Origin: Anaerolineaceae bacterium UBA6105 | GTDB taxonomy: Bacteria > Chloroflexota > Anaerolineae > Anaerolineales > Anaerolineaceae | Assembly (NCBI GenBank): GCA_002423495.1 | Contig: DIWN01000041.1 | Span: 4,530 to 68,529, forward strand | Direction: 5' to 3' | Length of the DNA: 64,000 nt | Part shown: one piece after another, positions 1 through 8,621 of the stretch | Layout: each line of letters starts with the position of its first letter | Numbering within the stretch: the first letter of the stretch is position 1 | The notes under the pieces: model-generated | The model's database searches: none | What the model saw: the letters and a program-made list of their open reading frames with translations, nothing else | Told to the model about the DNA's origin: nothing | Program-made: the position numbers and the translations under genes

Positions 1-682
1 TGGCACCCCTTTGTCATCGCGAGGGAGCGTAGCGACCGTGGCGATCTGCCTTTTGTATCTATTGGCCCAAACACAGTCTTTCGCCGTAGATCAGTGTGTG
101 GTGATTCGCATGTCATCGATTAGAAAATCAAAAACAGTACGCGTAGGGCGAGATTGGAAGCACTGCAAACATCATCAGGCACGTATCTTGATTTGCTTCC
201 AATCCGCCATCACACCATCGATCATTCGCAATAAACAAGCCTTGCTCCCCAAATTACTATCATCGGCGGATTGAGGGCACCTTGACCGATTTGATGAACG
301 AGCGTATCGTGCCCTCAATCTCGCCCTACAAAAAATTTTGCCTTTATAGCAGATTATGTACTCGTCAACGCGAGCGAAGCGTGGCGATCTGCCTTTTGCA
401 TTTACTAGCTGGAGACCTAGCAGTCAGTTCGAGTGCTCGGTCTGCCCACATGCGCTTTCAGCGCTGGGGCGCTTCGCAAGAGACAGGCACCAACATGATA
501 GCTGGAGACCTTACGGTCAAAACCCGTGCGCGGTGAGGACACCGGCACGATCATTGTTGGAGACTGCCGCGTCGCCATGGCGGGCTCATCGCAGAGACGG
601 ATCTATCTCTGCAATTCTTACCGATTACTAACACTTTTTCTGTATACTATAGATAACAGAAAAAAACAGGAAAGAAGAAAAT
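1..682. repeat. Repeat-filled non-coding region upstream of clpB
   Basis: I see no credible gene here; the short open frames have no ribosome binding site and read through repeats. The stretch holds a palindromic element (listed separately, 143-329), two copies of a degenerate module containing GTGGCGATCTGCCTTT (about 39-54 and 380-395), and copies of a TGGAGACCT module near 410, 502 and 566. The first module recurs inverted near 24260-24300 and the second recurs near 24612, so these are dispersed repeats. Confidence 0.6.
143..329. repeat. MITE-like double-hairpin element, copy A
   Basis: The ends are perfect inverted repeats, GTAGGGCGAGATTG at 143-156 and CAATCTCGCCCTAC at 316-329. Inside are two nested palindromes: GATTGGAAGCA paired with TGCTTCCAATC (left half) and GATTGAGGGCAC paired with GTGCCCTCAATC (right half). 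The same architecture recurs at 15303-15443. There is no coding capacity, so if mobile it would depend on a transposase elsewhere. Confidence 0.65.
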
Positions 683-3265
683 ATGGACCTCAACAAATTC
701 ACTCAAAAAGCGCAACAGGCTGTGATCAACGCTCAGCAATTGGCGCGGGAGTTTAATCACCAAAGCATCGAACCCAGCCACCTGCTGCTGGCTTTGCTCA
801 ACCAACCCGACAGCACTGTGCCGGCTGTGATCACGCAAATCGCTGGCTCTGCTGAGATATTAAAGGAAGAAGTGCGCAAAGAACTGGCGGGACGCCCCAA
901 AGTCTATGGTGGCTCCAGCGGTGAGGCGGGGCTTGCTCGCCAAGCGGCAGAAGTGCTGGACGCGGCTGAGCGCTATGCCAAGGGCATGGGCGACGAATAC
1001 ACCTCCACCGAACACATCCTGCTCGGTCTGACCGACAGCCCCGAGAGCAAAAGCCTTTCCGCCTTCGGCGTCACCAAGGATGCCGTGCTCAAAGCGCTGC
1101 GCGAGATCCGCGGCAGCCAGTCGGTCACCAGCCAAACGCCGGAAGATACCTACCAAGCGCTCGAAAAGTACGGTCGCGACCTGACCGCGCTGGCACGCCA
1201 GGGCAAGATGGACCCTGTGATCGGGCGTGATGAGGAGATCCGCCGCACGATCGAGATCCTCAGCCGCCGCACCAAGAACAACCCCGCCCTGATCGGTGAG
1301 CCCGGCGTGGGCAAGACCGCCATCGTCGAAGGGCTAGCGCAGCGCGTCGTCAACCGCGACGTGCCCGAGGGTTTGAAAAACAAACGCATCGTTCAGCTCG
1401 ATATGGCAGCCATGGTTGCCGGCGCTAAATATCGCGGCGAATTTGAGGAACGCCTCAAAGCAACCCTCAAGGAAGTTACCGAAGCCGAAGGGCAGATCAT
1501 CCTCTTCGTTGATGAGATGCACACCGTCATTGGCGCGGGCGCAGCCGAAGGCGCTATGGATGCCGGCAACATCCTCAAACCGATGTTGGCGCGCGGTGAG
1601 TTGCACCTGATCGGCGCCACCACCACCAACGAGTACCGCAAGTATGTCGAGAAAGACGCCGCCCTCGAGCGCCGCTTCCAGCCAGTTTACGTGGCTGAGC
1701 CCAGCGTTGAAGACACCATCAGCATTCTGCGGGGATTGAAATCGAAATACGAAGTGCACCACGGTGTGCGCATTACCGATTCGGCAGCCATTGCAGCCGC
1801 GACCTTGAGCAACCGCTACATCACAGACCGCAAGCTGCCGGATAAGGCGATCGACCTGATCGACGAAGCTGCCGCACACTTGCGCACCGAGATTGACTCA
1901 AAACCCCAGGCTTTGGATGAGGTTGACCGCGACATCATGCAGCTGGAGATCGAAAAACAAGCCTTGCAGAAAGAAAAAGACCAGGCTTCGCGTGAACGGC
2001 TCGAAAAGCTTGAAGCGGACCTGGCGGATTTGGGCGAAAAATCCAAAGCGCTGACAGCTCAGTGGCAGGCTGAAAAAGAAGCCATCCAGGGCTTTAAAGA
2101 CCTCAAAGAAAAGCTCGATCAGGCGCAACAGGAAATGGAACAGGCTGAACGCAACGCTGACCTTGAGAAAGCCTCGCGATTGCGCTACGGCACCATCCGC
2201 GAGCTGGAGAACAAGATCCGCGAGGCTGAATTGAAGCTGCAGAGCCAGCAAAAGCAAGGCGCACTGCTCAAGGAAGAGGTGGACGCGGAAGAAATCGCGT
2301 CAGTGGTGGGCAAATGGACCGGCATCCCGGTCAGCCGCTTGCTGGAAGGCGAGATGGAGAAGCTGCTCCACATGGAAGAGCGCCTGCATCAGCGCGTGGT
2401 TGGGCAGGATGAAGCTATCAACGCCGTTTCCAAGGCGGTGCGCCGCTCGCGCTCGGGCATGCAGGACCCCAACCGCCCGATCGGCTCATTCATTTTCCTG
2501 GGTCCCACCGGCGTCGGCAAGACCGAGCTGGCGCGCGCCCTGGCGGAGTTCCTGTTTGACGACCAGAACGCCATGGTGCGCATTGATATGAGCGAATACC
2601 AGGAACGCCACACCATCAGCCGCTTGTTTGGCGCGCCTCCGGGCTACGTGGGCTACGAAGAAGGCGGGCAATTGACTGAAGCTGTGCGGCGCCGCCCATA
2701 CAGCGTGTTTTTGTTCGACGAGATCGAAAAAGCCCATTCTGAGATCTTCAACGCCCTGCTGCAGGTGCTGGATGACGGCCGCATGACCGACGGGCAGGGG
2801 CGTACGGTCGACTTCCGCAACACGCTGATCATCATGACCAGCAATCTCGGCAGCCAGCTCTGGATGAACGACCAAAGCGGTCAGCCCCGCCAGGTCAGCC
2901 GCGATGCAGTTGTGGACCTGCTGAAGACCTTCTTCAGACCAGAGTTTCTGAACCGGGTGGACGAGATTGTCACCTTCAAGCCTCTCACCCGTGAGGATTT
3001 GGGCGAAATCGTTGAAATCCAGCTGCTGCATGTTTCTGACCTGCTGGCAGACCGCGGGCTCAAGCTCGAGATCAGCCCGGCTGCGCGGGGGTGGCTGGCG
3101 GATGTGGGTTACGACCCCGAATTTGGCGCGCGCCCCCTCAAACGCGCCATTCAGCGCGAGGTCCAGGACCCGCTGGCGCTAAAGATTCTCAGCGGAGACT
3201 TCAGCGAAGGCGACACGATCAAGATTGATGTTTCAGACGCGGGATTGAGCTTTAGTAAAGCATAG
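683..3265 (+). CDS. clpB: ATP-dependent disaggregase ClpB
   Basis: This is a full-length (860 aa) Hsp100 chaperone. As a cytoplasmic hexamer it pulls polypeptides out of aggregates together with DnaK. Order of domains: double Clp N-domain (about 1-145), first AAA+ module with Walker A GEPGVGKT near residue 205, a long charged coiled-coil middle domain (about 410-530) that marks ClpB rather than ClpA or ClpC, second AAA+ module with Walker A GPTGVGKT near 607, and a C-terminal small domain. The start follows a GGAAAGAAG ribosome binding site. I see no CIRCE operator upstream. A 14-bp inverted repeat lies just after the stop codon. It stands alone, with repeats on both sides. Confidence 0.97.
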   Translation: MDLNKFTQKAQQAVINAQQLAREFNHQSIEPSHLLLALLNQPDSTVPAVITQIAGSAEILKEEVRKELAGRPKVYGGSSGEAGLARQAAEVLDAAERYAKGMGDEYTSTEHILLGLTDSPESKSLSAFGVTKDAVLKALREIRGSQSVTSQTPEDTYQALEKYGRDLTALARQGKMDPVIGRDEEIRRTIEILSRRTKNNPALIGEPGVGKTAIVEGLAQRVVNRDVPEGLKNKRIVQLDMAAMVAGAKYRGEFEERLKATLKEVTEAEGQIILFVDEMHTVIGAGAAEGAMDAGNILKPMLARGELHLIGATTTNEYRKYVEKDAALERRFQPVYVAEPSVEDTISILRGLKSKYEVHHGVRITDSAAIAAATLSNRYITDRKLPDKAIDLIDEAAAHLRTEIDSKPQALDEVDRDIMQLEIEKQALQKEKDQASRERLEKLEADLADLGEKSKALTAQWQAEKEAIQGFKDLKEKLDQAQQEMEQAERNADLEKASRLRYGTIRELENKIREAELKLQSQQKQGALLKEEVDAEEIASVVGKWTGIPVSRLLEGEMEKLLHMEERLHQRVVGQDEAINAVSKAVRRSRSGMQDPNRPIGSFIFLGPTGVGKTELARALAEFLFDDQNAMVRIDMSEYQERHTISRLFGAPPGYVGYEEGGQLTEAVRRRPYSVFLFDEIEKAHSEIFNALLQVLDDGRMTDGQGRTVDFRNTLIIMTSNLGSQLWMNDQSGQPRQVSRDAVVDLLKTFFRPEFLNRVDEIVTFKPLTREDLGEIVEIQLLHVSDLLADRGLKLEISPAARGWLADVGYDPEFGARPLKRAIQREVQDPLALKILSGDFSEGDTIKIDVSDAGLSFSKA

Positions 3266-3271
3266 CTAAGT

Positions 3272-3333
3272 GCAGGAGGGTTGGCGTCACAGACCCTGAA
3301 CGAACCTGATCCTTGTTTAGCCAACCCACCTGC
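3272..3333 (+). terminator. Inverted repeat downstream of clpB
   Basis: GCAGGAGGGTTGGC (3272-3285) is complementary, with one mismatch, to GCCAACCCACCTGC (3320-3333). It begins 6 nt after the clpB stop. The loop is 34 nt and there is no U-tract, so it could be an mRNA 3' end structure or a repeat remnant rather than a classical intrinsic terminator. Confidence 0.4.
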
Positions 3334-3768
3334 AGCAGTGGCACTTTAACGGTGGCAAGTCAGGGCGTAGGGAACGGTCTTGCGCCGTTCCGTTTGGCCA
3401 TTTTGCGGAAGGGGTCGAGCCCCTTCCCTACGAAAGATGAATGGTGGGTCGGCTTTCTGTGATCACCCGAACCTCAACTTTGTTTTACGCCAACTCACCC
3501 TACTACTCCACCGTGGAGATTCCAATTGTCGGAGTGAGCCCGCGCAAGAAGGCTTGATTCAAAACGGGTCAAGGCGGTCTCATTACACGGCTTCGCCGGT
3601 ACTCCGTCCGACCTACCAGCCTGGCGTAAAAAAATTTTTCACAGGCCTGAACGGCAGGCTTCAGCCCTCTCCGCTTCACTACCAGGGCAGGGTCCCTTCC
3701 ATACGAAAGCGGCAGCGGCGTTTTATTTAGATAGAAGTAATCTGTATCTCTATCGCCTTCAGACACCC
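3334..3768. repeat. Dispersed repeats between clpB and the SUMF1-fold gene
   Basis: No gene is visible. The gap holds modules found elsewhere in the window: GTCGGAGTGAGCCCGCG at 3528-3544 (inverted match at 63972-63988), a 44-bp module at 3573-3616 that matches 63863-63906 in inverse orientation with 3 mismatches, and a CGCTTCACTACCAGGGCAGG-like stretch near 3671-3695 related to repeats at 20918-21048. Confidence 0.6.
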
Positions 3769-4743
3769 TTAGGGTGCAGGTGACACACAGCGAAAACCGA
3801 AACCAATTTTATGTTCTCTTGGATCGTGATCGGTTGTGTAAGCTATGCGCGTCAATTTCCAGCCATAATCAAACCCGCCGCCATGCACAACCTTTGTTCC
3901 CCCTTGCTCTGGACCCTGAGGGTTGATCTCAGGACTGATTGAATAATAATCCTTGTGATACCAATCAGCGGTCCATTCCCAAACATTGCCAGCAAGGTCC
4001 ATCACGCCAAAAGGTGAAGCGCCTTCGGGGTAAGAGCCAACTGCTGCAGTATCACCAAGGCATACCTTACCAGTGTTTTCATCGAGCATATTGGCTTTAG
4101 CGCAGTCAGGGGTTTCGTTTCCCCAGGGAAAGACCCGCTTGTCATCGCCGCGGGCCGAGCGCACCCATTCAGCTTCAGTTGGCAGTCGCCCTCCCGCCCA
4201 CTCGCAGTAATCATCGGCTTCAAACCAGGAGACTGCCACTTTCGGGAAATCAGCATATTCAGGGTCTGTGTAATAATCACGTCGGGTTGCGGAATGCTGA
4301 TAGTAAGGTTCGTCACAAGCCCCATCCATCACACACAACGCGTATTGAGCGTTTGTCACTTCAAATTTATCTATGAAGAAAGTGTCAAGATACACCTGGT
4401 GCAGGGGCAGCTCATCCGCCATGCAAGAAAAACCGGCATTATTTGCTTCGTCACAGCCAATCCAAACTTGTCCTGCCGGGATCTCGATCGAGGGCATGCT
4501 GTCAATTTCCCGCAAATGGGTTGTGTCTGTTTCTGAAGTAACCCCAGGCTTTTGGGTGGAAGCAGGTGTGGAGGTGTTTGTAAAAACCGGGGTGAATTCC
4601 ATTTTTGTTGTGCTAAAAGTGGGGAAAGCGGTTGAAACAGGTTGATCAGTTGCATGCAGTAAATCTTCATTGTTCGTAAAACAAGCCGAAACAAGCAGAA
4701 AGGAGAGCAGCGCTATCAGTAGAAATAGGGGTTGCCATTTCAT
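3769..4743 (-). CDS. SUMF1/FGE-fold lipoprotein
   Basis: The 324-residue protein starts with MKWQPLF and a hydrophobic segment ending in the lipobox LVSAC (Cys21), followed by a Thr/Ser/Pro-rich linker to about residue 85 and then a formylglycine-generating-enzyme (sulfatase-modifying factor) fold. Diagnostic motifs are GGRLPTEAEW, NVWEWTADWY and the closing FGFRCV. The C-terminal region between NVWEW and FGFRC lacks the Cys pair used by true copper-dependent FGE enzymes, so sulfatase activation is unlikely. Members of this fold also serve as binding or scaffold domains. I place the start at the Met 18 codons inside the longest frame because it gives a clean lipoprotein signal. It is transcribed divergently from the S8 protease gene. 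Confidence 0.85.
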   Translation of the reverse strand: MKWQPLFLLIALLSFLLVSACFTNNEDLLHATDQPVSTAFPTFSTTKMEFTPVFTNTSTPASTQKPGVTSETDTTHLREIDSMPSIEIPAGQVWIGCDEANNAGFSCMADELPLHQVYLDTFFIDKFEVTNAQYALCVMDGACDEPYYQHSATRRDYYTDPEYADFPKVAVSWFEADDYCEWAGGRLPTEAEWVRSARGDDKRVFPWGNETPDCAKANMLDENTGKVCLGDTAAVGSYPEGASPFGVMDLAGNVWEWTADWYHKDYYSISPEINPQGPEQGGTKVVHGGGFDYGWKLTRIAYTTDHDPREHKIGFGFRCVSPAP

Positions 4744-4912
4744 AATGCCTATTATAACTGTTGTCTTTTCCTTGGTTATCCTACCCGGGCAAATCAACTT
4801 GTTTTAGACCTCGATAAAATTAAAGAATAACGGTTTTTTAATTGCCCTTCACCGCTGCCTCTCTAATAACTAAAAATTATTTTCCTGCTTAATGATTTTT
4901 TTCAAAATTAAC

Positions 4913-4940
4913 TTGACTTTCGCCCCTGTGGATGTATAAT
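4913..4940 (+). promoter_or_regulatory. Sigma-70-type promoter of the S8 protease gene
   Basis: A -35 box TTGACT (4913-4918) and a -10 box TATAAT (4935-4940) are separated by 16 nt in an A+T-rich stretch. Transcription would start near 4947, giving a leader of about 230 nt before the protease start codon. Confidence 0.7.
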
Positions 4941-4941
4941 G

Positions 4942-4972
4942 ATAAAAGAATAGGGGTGTCCTATTCTTTTAT
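4942..4972 (+). promoter_or_regulatory. Perfect 13-bp hairpin at the transcription start
   Basis: ATAAAAGAATAGG (4942-4954) and CCTATTCTTTTAT (4960-4972) are perfectly complementary around a 5-nt loop, directly behind the -10 box. It could be a 5' mRNA stabilising hairpin, an operator palindrome overlapping +1, or an early attenuator. The sequence does not decide between these. Confidence 0.5.
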
Positions 4973-5114
4973 CTTTAAGCCAATTCGGCGCAGTGCTAAA
5001 TTGGTCATACAAGACCCATACATTTACCCTATCTCGCCTTTATTGTCCACGCATTGAGCGTTTCCTTTCAAACCAAGAATTAACAGCAGAACAATTCGGA
5101 GGTGAAAATCAATA

Positions 5115-5168
5115 ATGCCGTCTAAGTCCTATTTGGTGCTTTTGTTTATTCGAATCTTAGTGAAATAA
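5115..5168 (+). CDS. Putative 17-aa leader peptide upstream of the S8 protease
   Basis: A strong GGAGGTG ribosome binding site at 5098-5104 precedes ATG at 5115, which opens a 17-codon frame (MPSKSYLVLLFIRILVK). Its TAA stop at 5166-5168 overlaps the AAGGA ribosome binding site of the protease gene (start 5178). This geometry would allow translational coupling. It is too short for coding statistics, so it may be chance; the unusually good ribosome binding site is the only strong argument. Confidence 0.35.
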   Translation: MPSKSYLVLLFIRILVK

Positions 5169-5177
5169 GGAATTGAC

Positions 5178-7961
5178 ATGAAGAAAAAACTGTTTGATTT
5201 GTTTTCGATATTTATCACCGTCTTGATGGTTTTGGGTGTGGTGAATCTGCCCAATAAGGCTGTTGCCCAAACGCCTGATCAACACTTGGAAAAAGTGGAA
5301 AACAAAGTACTGGATGCTCTGTCAACAGAAGGTGCTTCGAACTATGTCATCGAGATGGCTGAAAAAGCTGATTTATCGAAAGCTTATAGCATCATGGACT
5401 GGAGTGAACGCGGCTGGTATGTGTATAACACATTACGGGAAGTAGCCGCGCGTACTCAGAAACCCATTATTGAAATCCTGAAAAAGCAGGGGATCAAATA
5501 TCAATCTTTCTTTGCCGCCAACGAAATTGCGGTCTATGGCAGTGGAATAAGCACCCTGACCGAAATCACCTCTTTGAAGGCAGTGGATCGCATTCGGTTT
5601 CCACGGACGGCAACGGTTGACCCGGGCTTTTTCTCAATCCAACCATCAACCGTCCCCCAGGGCAGTATAAATGCGCTTGACTGGGGTATCACGGACACCA
5701 ATGCAGGTCAATTCTGGTCCACCTTTGACATGCAAGGGGACGGTCTGATAGTAGCTAACATTGACACCGGTGTTCAGTGGGACCATCCCGCGCTGGATCA
5801 ATCCTTCAAATGCGGCAACGATCCTACTGATCCTGCCTGTTGGGCAGACCCGTCTAATATTTGTGGTGGCTCTGCCTGCGATAATAATGGGCACGGAACC
5901 CACACCATGGGCACCATGGTCGGCAATGATGACCCAACACTCACCTACCAAGTCGGTATGGCACCTAACGCACAGTGGATTGCCTGTAAAGGCTGTGAAT
6001 CCAACACTTGTTCTGAGGACGCACTGAATGCTTGCGCGGACTGGATCCTTGCGCCTGGCGGTAACCCAGCCAACCGCCCCCACATCGTCAATAACTCCTG
6101 GGGGGATGTCGGGGGTGATGCCTGGTATCTGGATAAGGTAATTGCCTGGCGCGCGGCGGGCATTTTCCCGGCATTCTCAGCTGGCAACAGTGGACCGGGC
6201 TGTGGGACTCTTGGCTCCCCTGGCGATTACCAGGAAAGCTTTGGAACTGCAAGCCACATGATCAGCCGCGACATTTCCAGTTTCTCCAGCCGAGGTCCCT
6301 CAACTTTTGGCGATGATCCTTACACGAAGCCAAACATTTCGGCACCTGGGTCAAACATTTGTTCCTCCATCCCCGGCAGTGCATGGAGCTGCGGCTACAG
6401 CGGCACCTCTATGGCAGCACCGCACGTGGCAGGGGCTGTGGCTTTGCTTTGGTCCTGTAACGCTTCCTTGATTGGAGATATGGCGGCGACCTTCGAGCTG
6501 CTGCAGGATACTGCTGATCCGCCAAATGACGCTGGGAACTGCGGCGTCCCAGCGGATGGCGAAGGTAACTACACTTATGGTTATGGCTACCTTAATGTTC
6601 TGGCAGCAGGTCAACAGACTTGTTCAGTCGGCACTTTAGCTGGAACTGTGACAGACGGCAACAATCCCATTGAAGGTGCAACTGTGACCGCAGACAATGG
6701 AGCCCGTTTGGTGGTTGATGTTTTAACCCTGGCGGACGGCACTTATTCATTAAACTTACCAAGTGGAACTTATACAGTTTCTGCCACGAAAAATGTATAC
6801 AGCGAGGATATTGAAACAGATGTAGTCGTGGTTAAAGGCCAAAAAACCACAATGAACTTTGTCGTCACCCCGTCCAACCTGTTTTCTGGTCATGTCATGG
6901 GCTTCGAAGCCTGCGATGTCAATCCAGCAGCCTTGGAAGGCGCCACGGTCAACTTCTGGCAGGGCACAACTATTGTTGCTACAACGACCACAAACGCTGT
7001 AGGTTATTACTCTTACACATTACCGGCCGGCACCTATGATATCGAATTTGTCATGGATGGGTTTGAAACCGAATATGCTGAAGAAGTTGAGCTTGCTGCA
7101 GGAGAAACCGTGACAGTGGACTTCACACTCCGCCTGATTGCCCCCTGCATCAGCGTTGAACCGACCAGCCTGGAACAAACTCAAGCCACTGATACGACTA
7201 CCTCGCAGACCCTCAGAATCATAAATACAGGTGCTGGCGATGGCGTCTTTGAGCTTCTCGAATTGCCGGTAAGCAGTCTGCTACTGGATCAATTGTTGCA
7301 AGACCCAAGCTTTGAAGCATACACACCCAATCCTTACTGGGATGAATACTCTGCAACTTATGGAACCCCGCTTTGCACCGTTACTGATTGCGGTATTGGA
7401 ACTGGCACCGGACCCAATACCGGGAATGTTTGGTCTTGGTTCGGTGGCTCCGGAACAGGAGATTCAGGTTACGTCTCCCAGGATGTGCTCATGCTACCTG
7501 GAACTGCTGAGATAACCTTCTATGCGGAGCAATATGTCTGCGGCGCTGCAGGAGCAAGTAATTACATGGCTCTCAAGATCGATGGTACAGATCCGGCCTG
7601 CGGTGTGCTTGGCTATCGTCTCGTGACGGTAGATGTTAGTGATTTTGCTGATGGCGACACGCATGAAATCATGTTTGACTCCGTAACAGTAGATGTTGCT
7701 AACTTCTTCCTCGATGATGTTGAATTGAACCTTGAAGTTGGGGGTGATGTTCCATGGCTCTCGCTGGATCCCACCGCTGGCGTTGTCTTTGCGGATAGCT
7801 CCACGGATGTTACGGTCACTTACGACTCGACCGGTCTGGCTGAGGGCGATTACTTCGCCGCAATCTGGGTCAAGAACCCGCCAGCTGCTGCGATCAATGT
7901 TCCTGTAACATTACACATCACTAATTGGAACTACATCTACTTGCCTCTGATCCTCAAGTAA
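5178..7961 (+). CDS. Secreted subtilisin-family (S8) serine protease
   Basis: The 927-residue exported endopeptidase has a signal peptide (about 1-30, cleavage after AVA) and a propeptide-like region to about 160. The catalytic domain follows with Asp196 (VANIDTGVQ), His239 (NGHGTH), oxyanion Asn337 (SAGNSGPG) and Ser411 (SGTSMAAPH). Two carboxypeptidase-regulatory-like beta domains follow (about 488-565 and 573-650), then a C-terminal beta-rich region. The chain ends in YIYLPLILK, a tail I associate with secreted Chloroflexota proteins and possibly a sorting signal. Many Cys residues in the catalytic domain suggest disulfides. AAGGA sits 6 nt before the ATG. It probably degrades extracellular protein and so feeds the oligopeptide importer at 29252-36944. 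Confidence 0.93.
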   Translation: MKKKLFDLFSIFITVLMVLGVVNLPNKAVAQTPDQHLEKVENKVLDALSTEGASNYVIEMAEKADLSKAYSIMDWSERGWYVYNTLREVAARTQKPIIEILKKQGIKYQSFFAANEIAVYGSGISTLTEITSLKAVDRIRFPRTATVDPGFFSIQPSTVPQGSINALDWGITDTNAGQFWSTFDMQGDGLIVANIDTGVQWDHPALDQSFKCGNDPTDPACWADPSNICGGSACDNNGHGTHTMGTMVGNDDPTLTYQVGMAPNAQWIACKGCESNTCSEDALNACADWILAPGGNPANRPHIVNNSWGDVGGDAWYLDKVIAWRAAGIFPAFSAGNSGPGCGTLGSPGDYQESFGTASHMISRDISSFSSRGPSTFGDDPYTKPNISAPGSNICSSIPGSAWSCGYSGTSMAAPHVAGAVALLWSCNASLIGDMAATFELLQDTADPPNDAGNCGVPADGEGNYTYGYGYLNVLAAGQQTCSVGTLAGTVTDGNNPIEGATVTADNGARLVVDVLTLADGTYSLNLPSGTYTVSATKNVYSEDIETDVVVVKGQKTTMNFVVTPSNLFSGHVMGFEACDVNPAALEGATVNFWQGTTIVATTTTNAVGYYSYTLPAGTYDIEFVMDGFETEYAEEVELAAGETVTVDFTLRLIAPCISVEPTSLEQTQATDTTTSQTLRIINTGAGDGVFELLELPVSSLLLDQLLQDPSFEAYTPNPYWDEYSATYGTPLCTVTDCGIGTGTGPNTGNVWSWFGGSGTGDSGYVSQDVLMLPGTAEITFYAEQYVCGAAGASNYMALKIDGTDPACGVLGYRLVTVDVSDFADGDTHEIMFDSVTVDVANFFLDDVELNLEVGGDVPWLSLDPTAGVVFADSSTDVTVTYDSTGLAEGDYFAAIWVKNPPAAAINVPVTLHITNWNYIYLPLILK

Positions 7962-8003
7962 GCTGGATCTGAGAAGAACCTGGTTTACAGGTTTAGAATA
8001 AAC

Positions 8004-8035
8004 AACAGGGGCTGGCTAAAAAGCCAGCCCCTGTT
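8004..8035 (+). terminator. Hairpin downstream of the S8 protease
   Basis: AACAGGGGCTGGC (8004-8016) and GCCAGCCCCTGTT (8023-8035) form a perfect 13-bp stem with a 6-nt loop about 40 nt after the stop. There is no U-tract, but its position and stability fit a transcript end. Confidence 0.6.
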
Positions 8036-8047
8036 AAATCACTGTAG

Positions 8048-8206
8048 GAGGCTGACCCAAAAGCCCCCATTCGTAGAAAATTTCTCTAAGAGTGGGGGCT
8101 GCTTTACTTTACACTCCGTAACATAAAAGTGTAATCCCTATTTTATAGCAAAATACGCTCATAAGTGGGGATGTAAAATAATGGAGTTGACTTTTGGGTC
8201 AGCCTC
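8048..8206. mobile_element. 159-bp MITE with 16-bp terminal inverted repeats
   Basis: The ends are GAGGCTGACCCAAAAG (8048-8063) and CTTTTGGGTCAGCCTC (8191-8206), a perfect inverted pair. The interior holds a second palindrome (AGCCCCCA near 8062 with TGGGGGCT near 8093) and no coding capacity. The ends resemble those I remember for IS1182-type transposons, which would be the source of the transposase; this is from memory and unverified. Confidence 0.75.
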
Positions 8207-8520
8207 TTATCAATTTATCCTCACGCCATCATGGTTGACGCATCCCGCAGGGGGAGGCTTTGCACGGCGTCAACCCTACAAAAAAGCCTACCTTTTCCTT
8301 ATCAATTTATCCTCATGCCAGCATGGTTGACGCGGGCATCAACCCTACATTCTCACTCATTATCAGCATTTGTGATGTCAGGTTGAACCTCGCAACCTGA
8401 CCTACACGTACGTTTATGATGGCACAGAGACAAATGCCATTCACGGTTGACGCATCCCGCAGAGGGAGGCTTTGCACGGCGTCAAGCCTGCAAGATCATC
8501 GTAAATTTACCCTCACGAAA
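8207..8520. repeat. Array of dispersed repeat modules, left of the efflux operon
   Basis: Modules of the type CTTATCAATTTATCCTCA, GGTTGACGCATCCCGCAG, GGAGGCTTTGCACGGCGTCA and GTGATGTCAGGTTGA / CAACCTGACCTACA occur several times with variations. The same modules recur in the same orientation at 12705-13140, on the other side of the operon. No gene is present. Confidence 0.7.
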
Positions 8521-8621
8521 GTCTATACATCTTAATAACAACTAAATGACCTGCTCGTATACTTTCCCGATGCATGAAAACACTACAGAAGAGGACCTGA
8601 AGGTTTAGGTCAAAGGATTTA

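Noticed and set aside
282..631. Several 80-90 aa open frames before clpB
   Set aside because: They overlap each other in different frames, lie in dispersed repeats, and lack ribosome binding sites.
683..3265. Long antisense frames inside clpB, oppA and others
   Set aside because: They are shadows of strongly coding sequence with high G+C third positions; none has a ribosome binding site or known motif.
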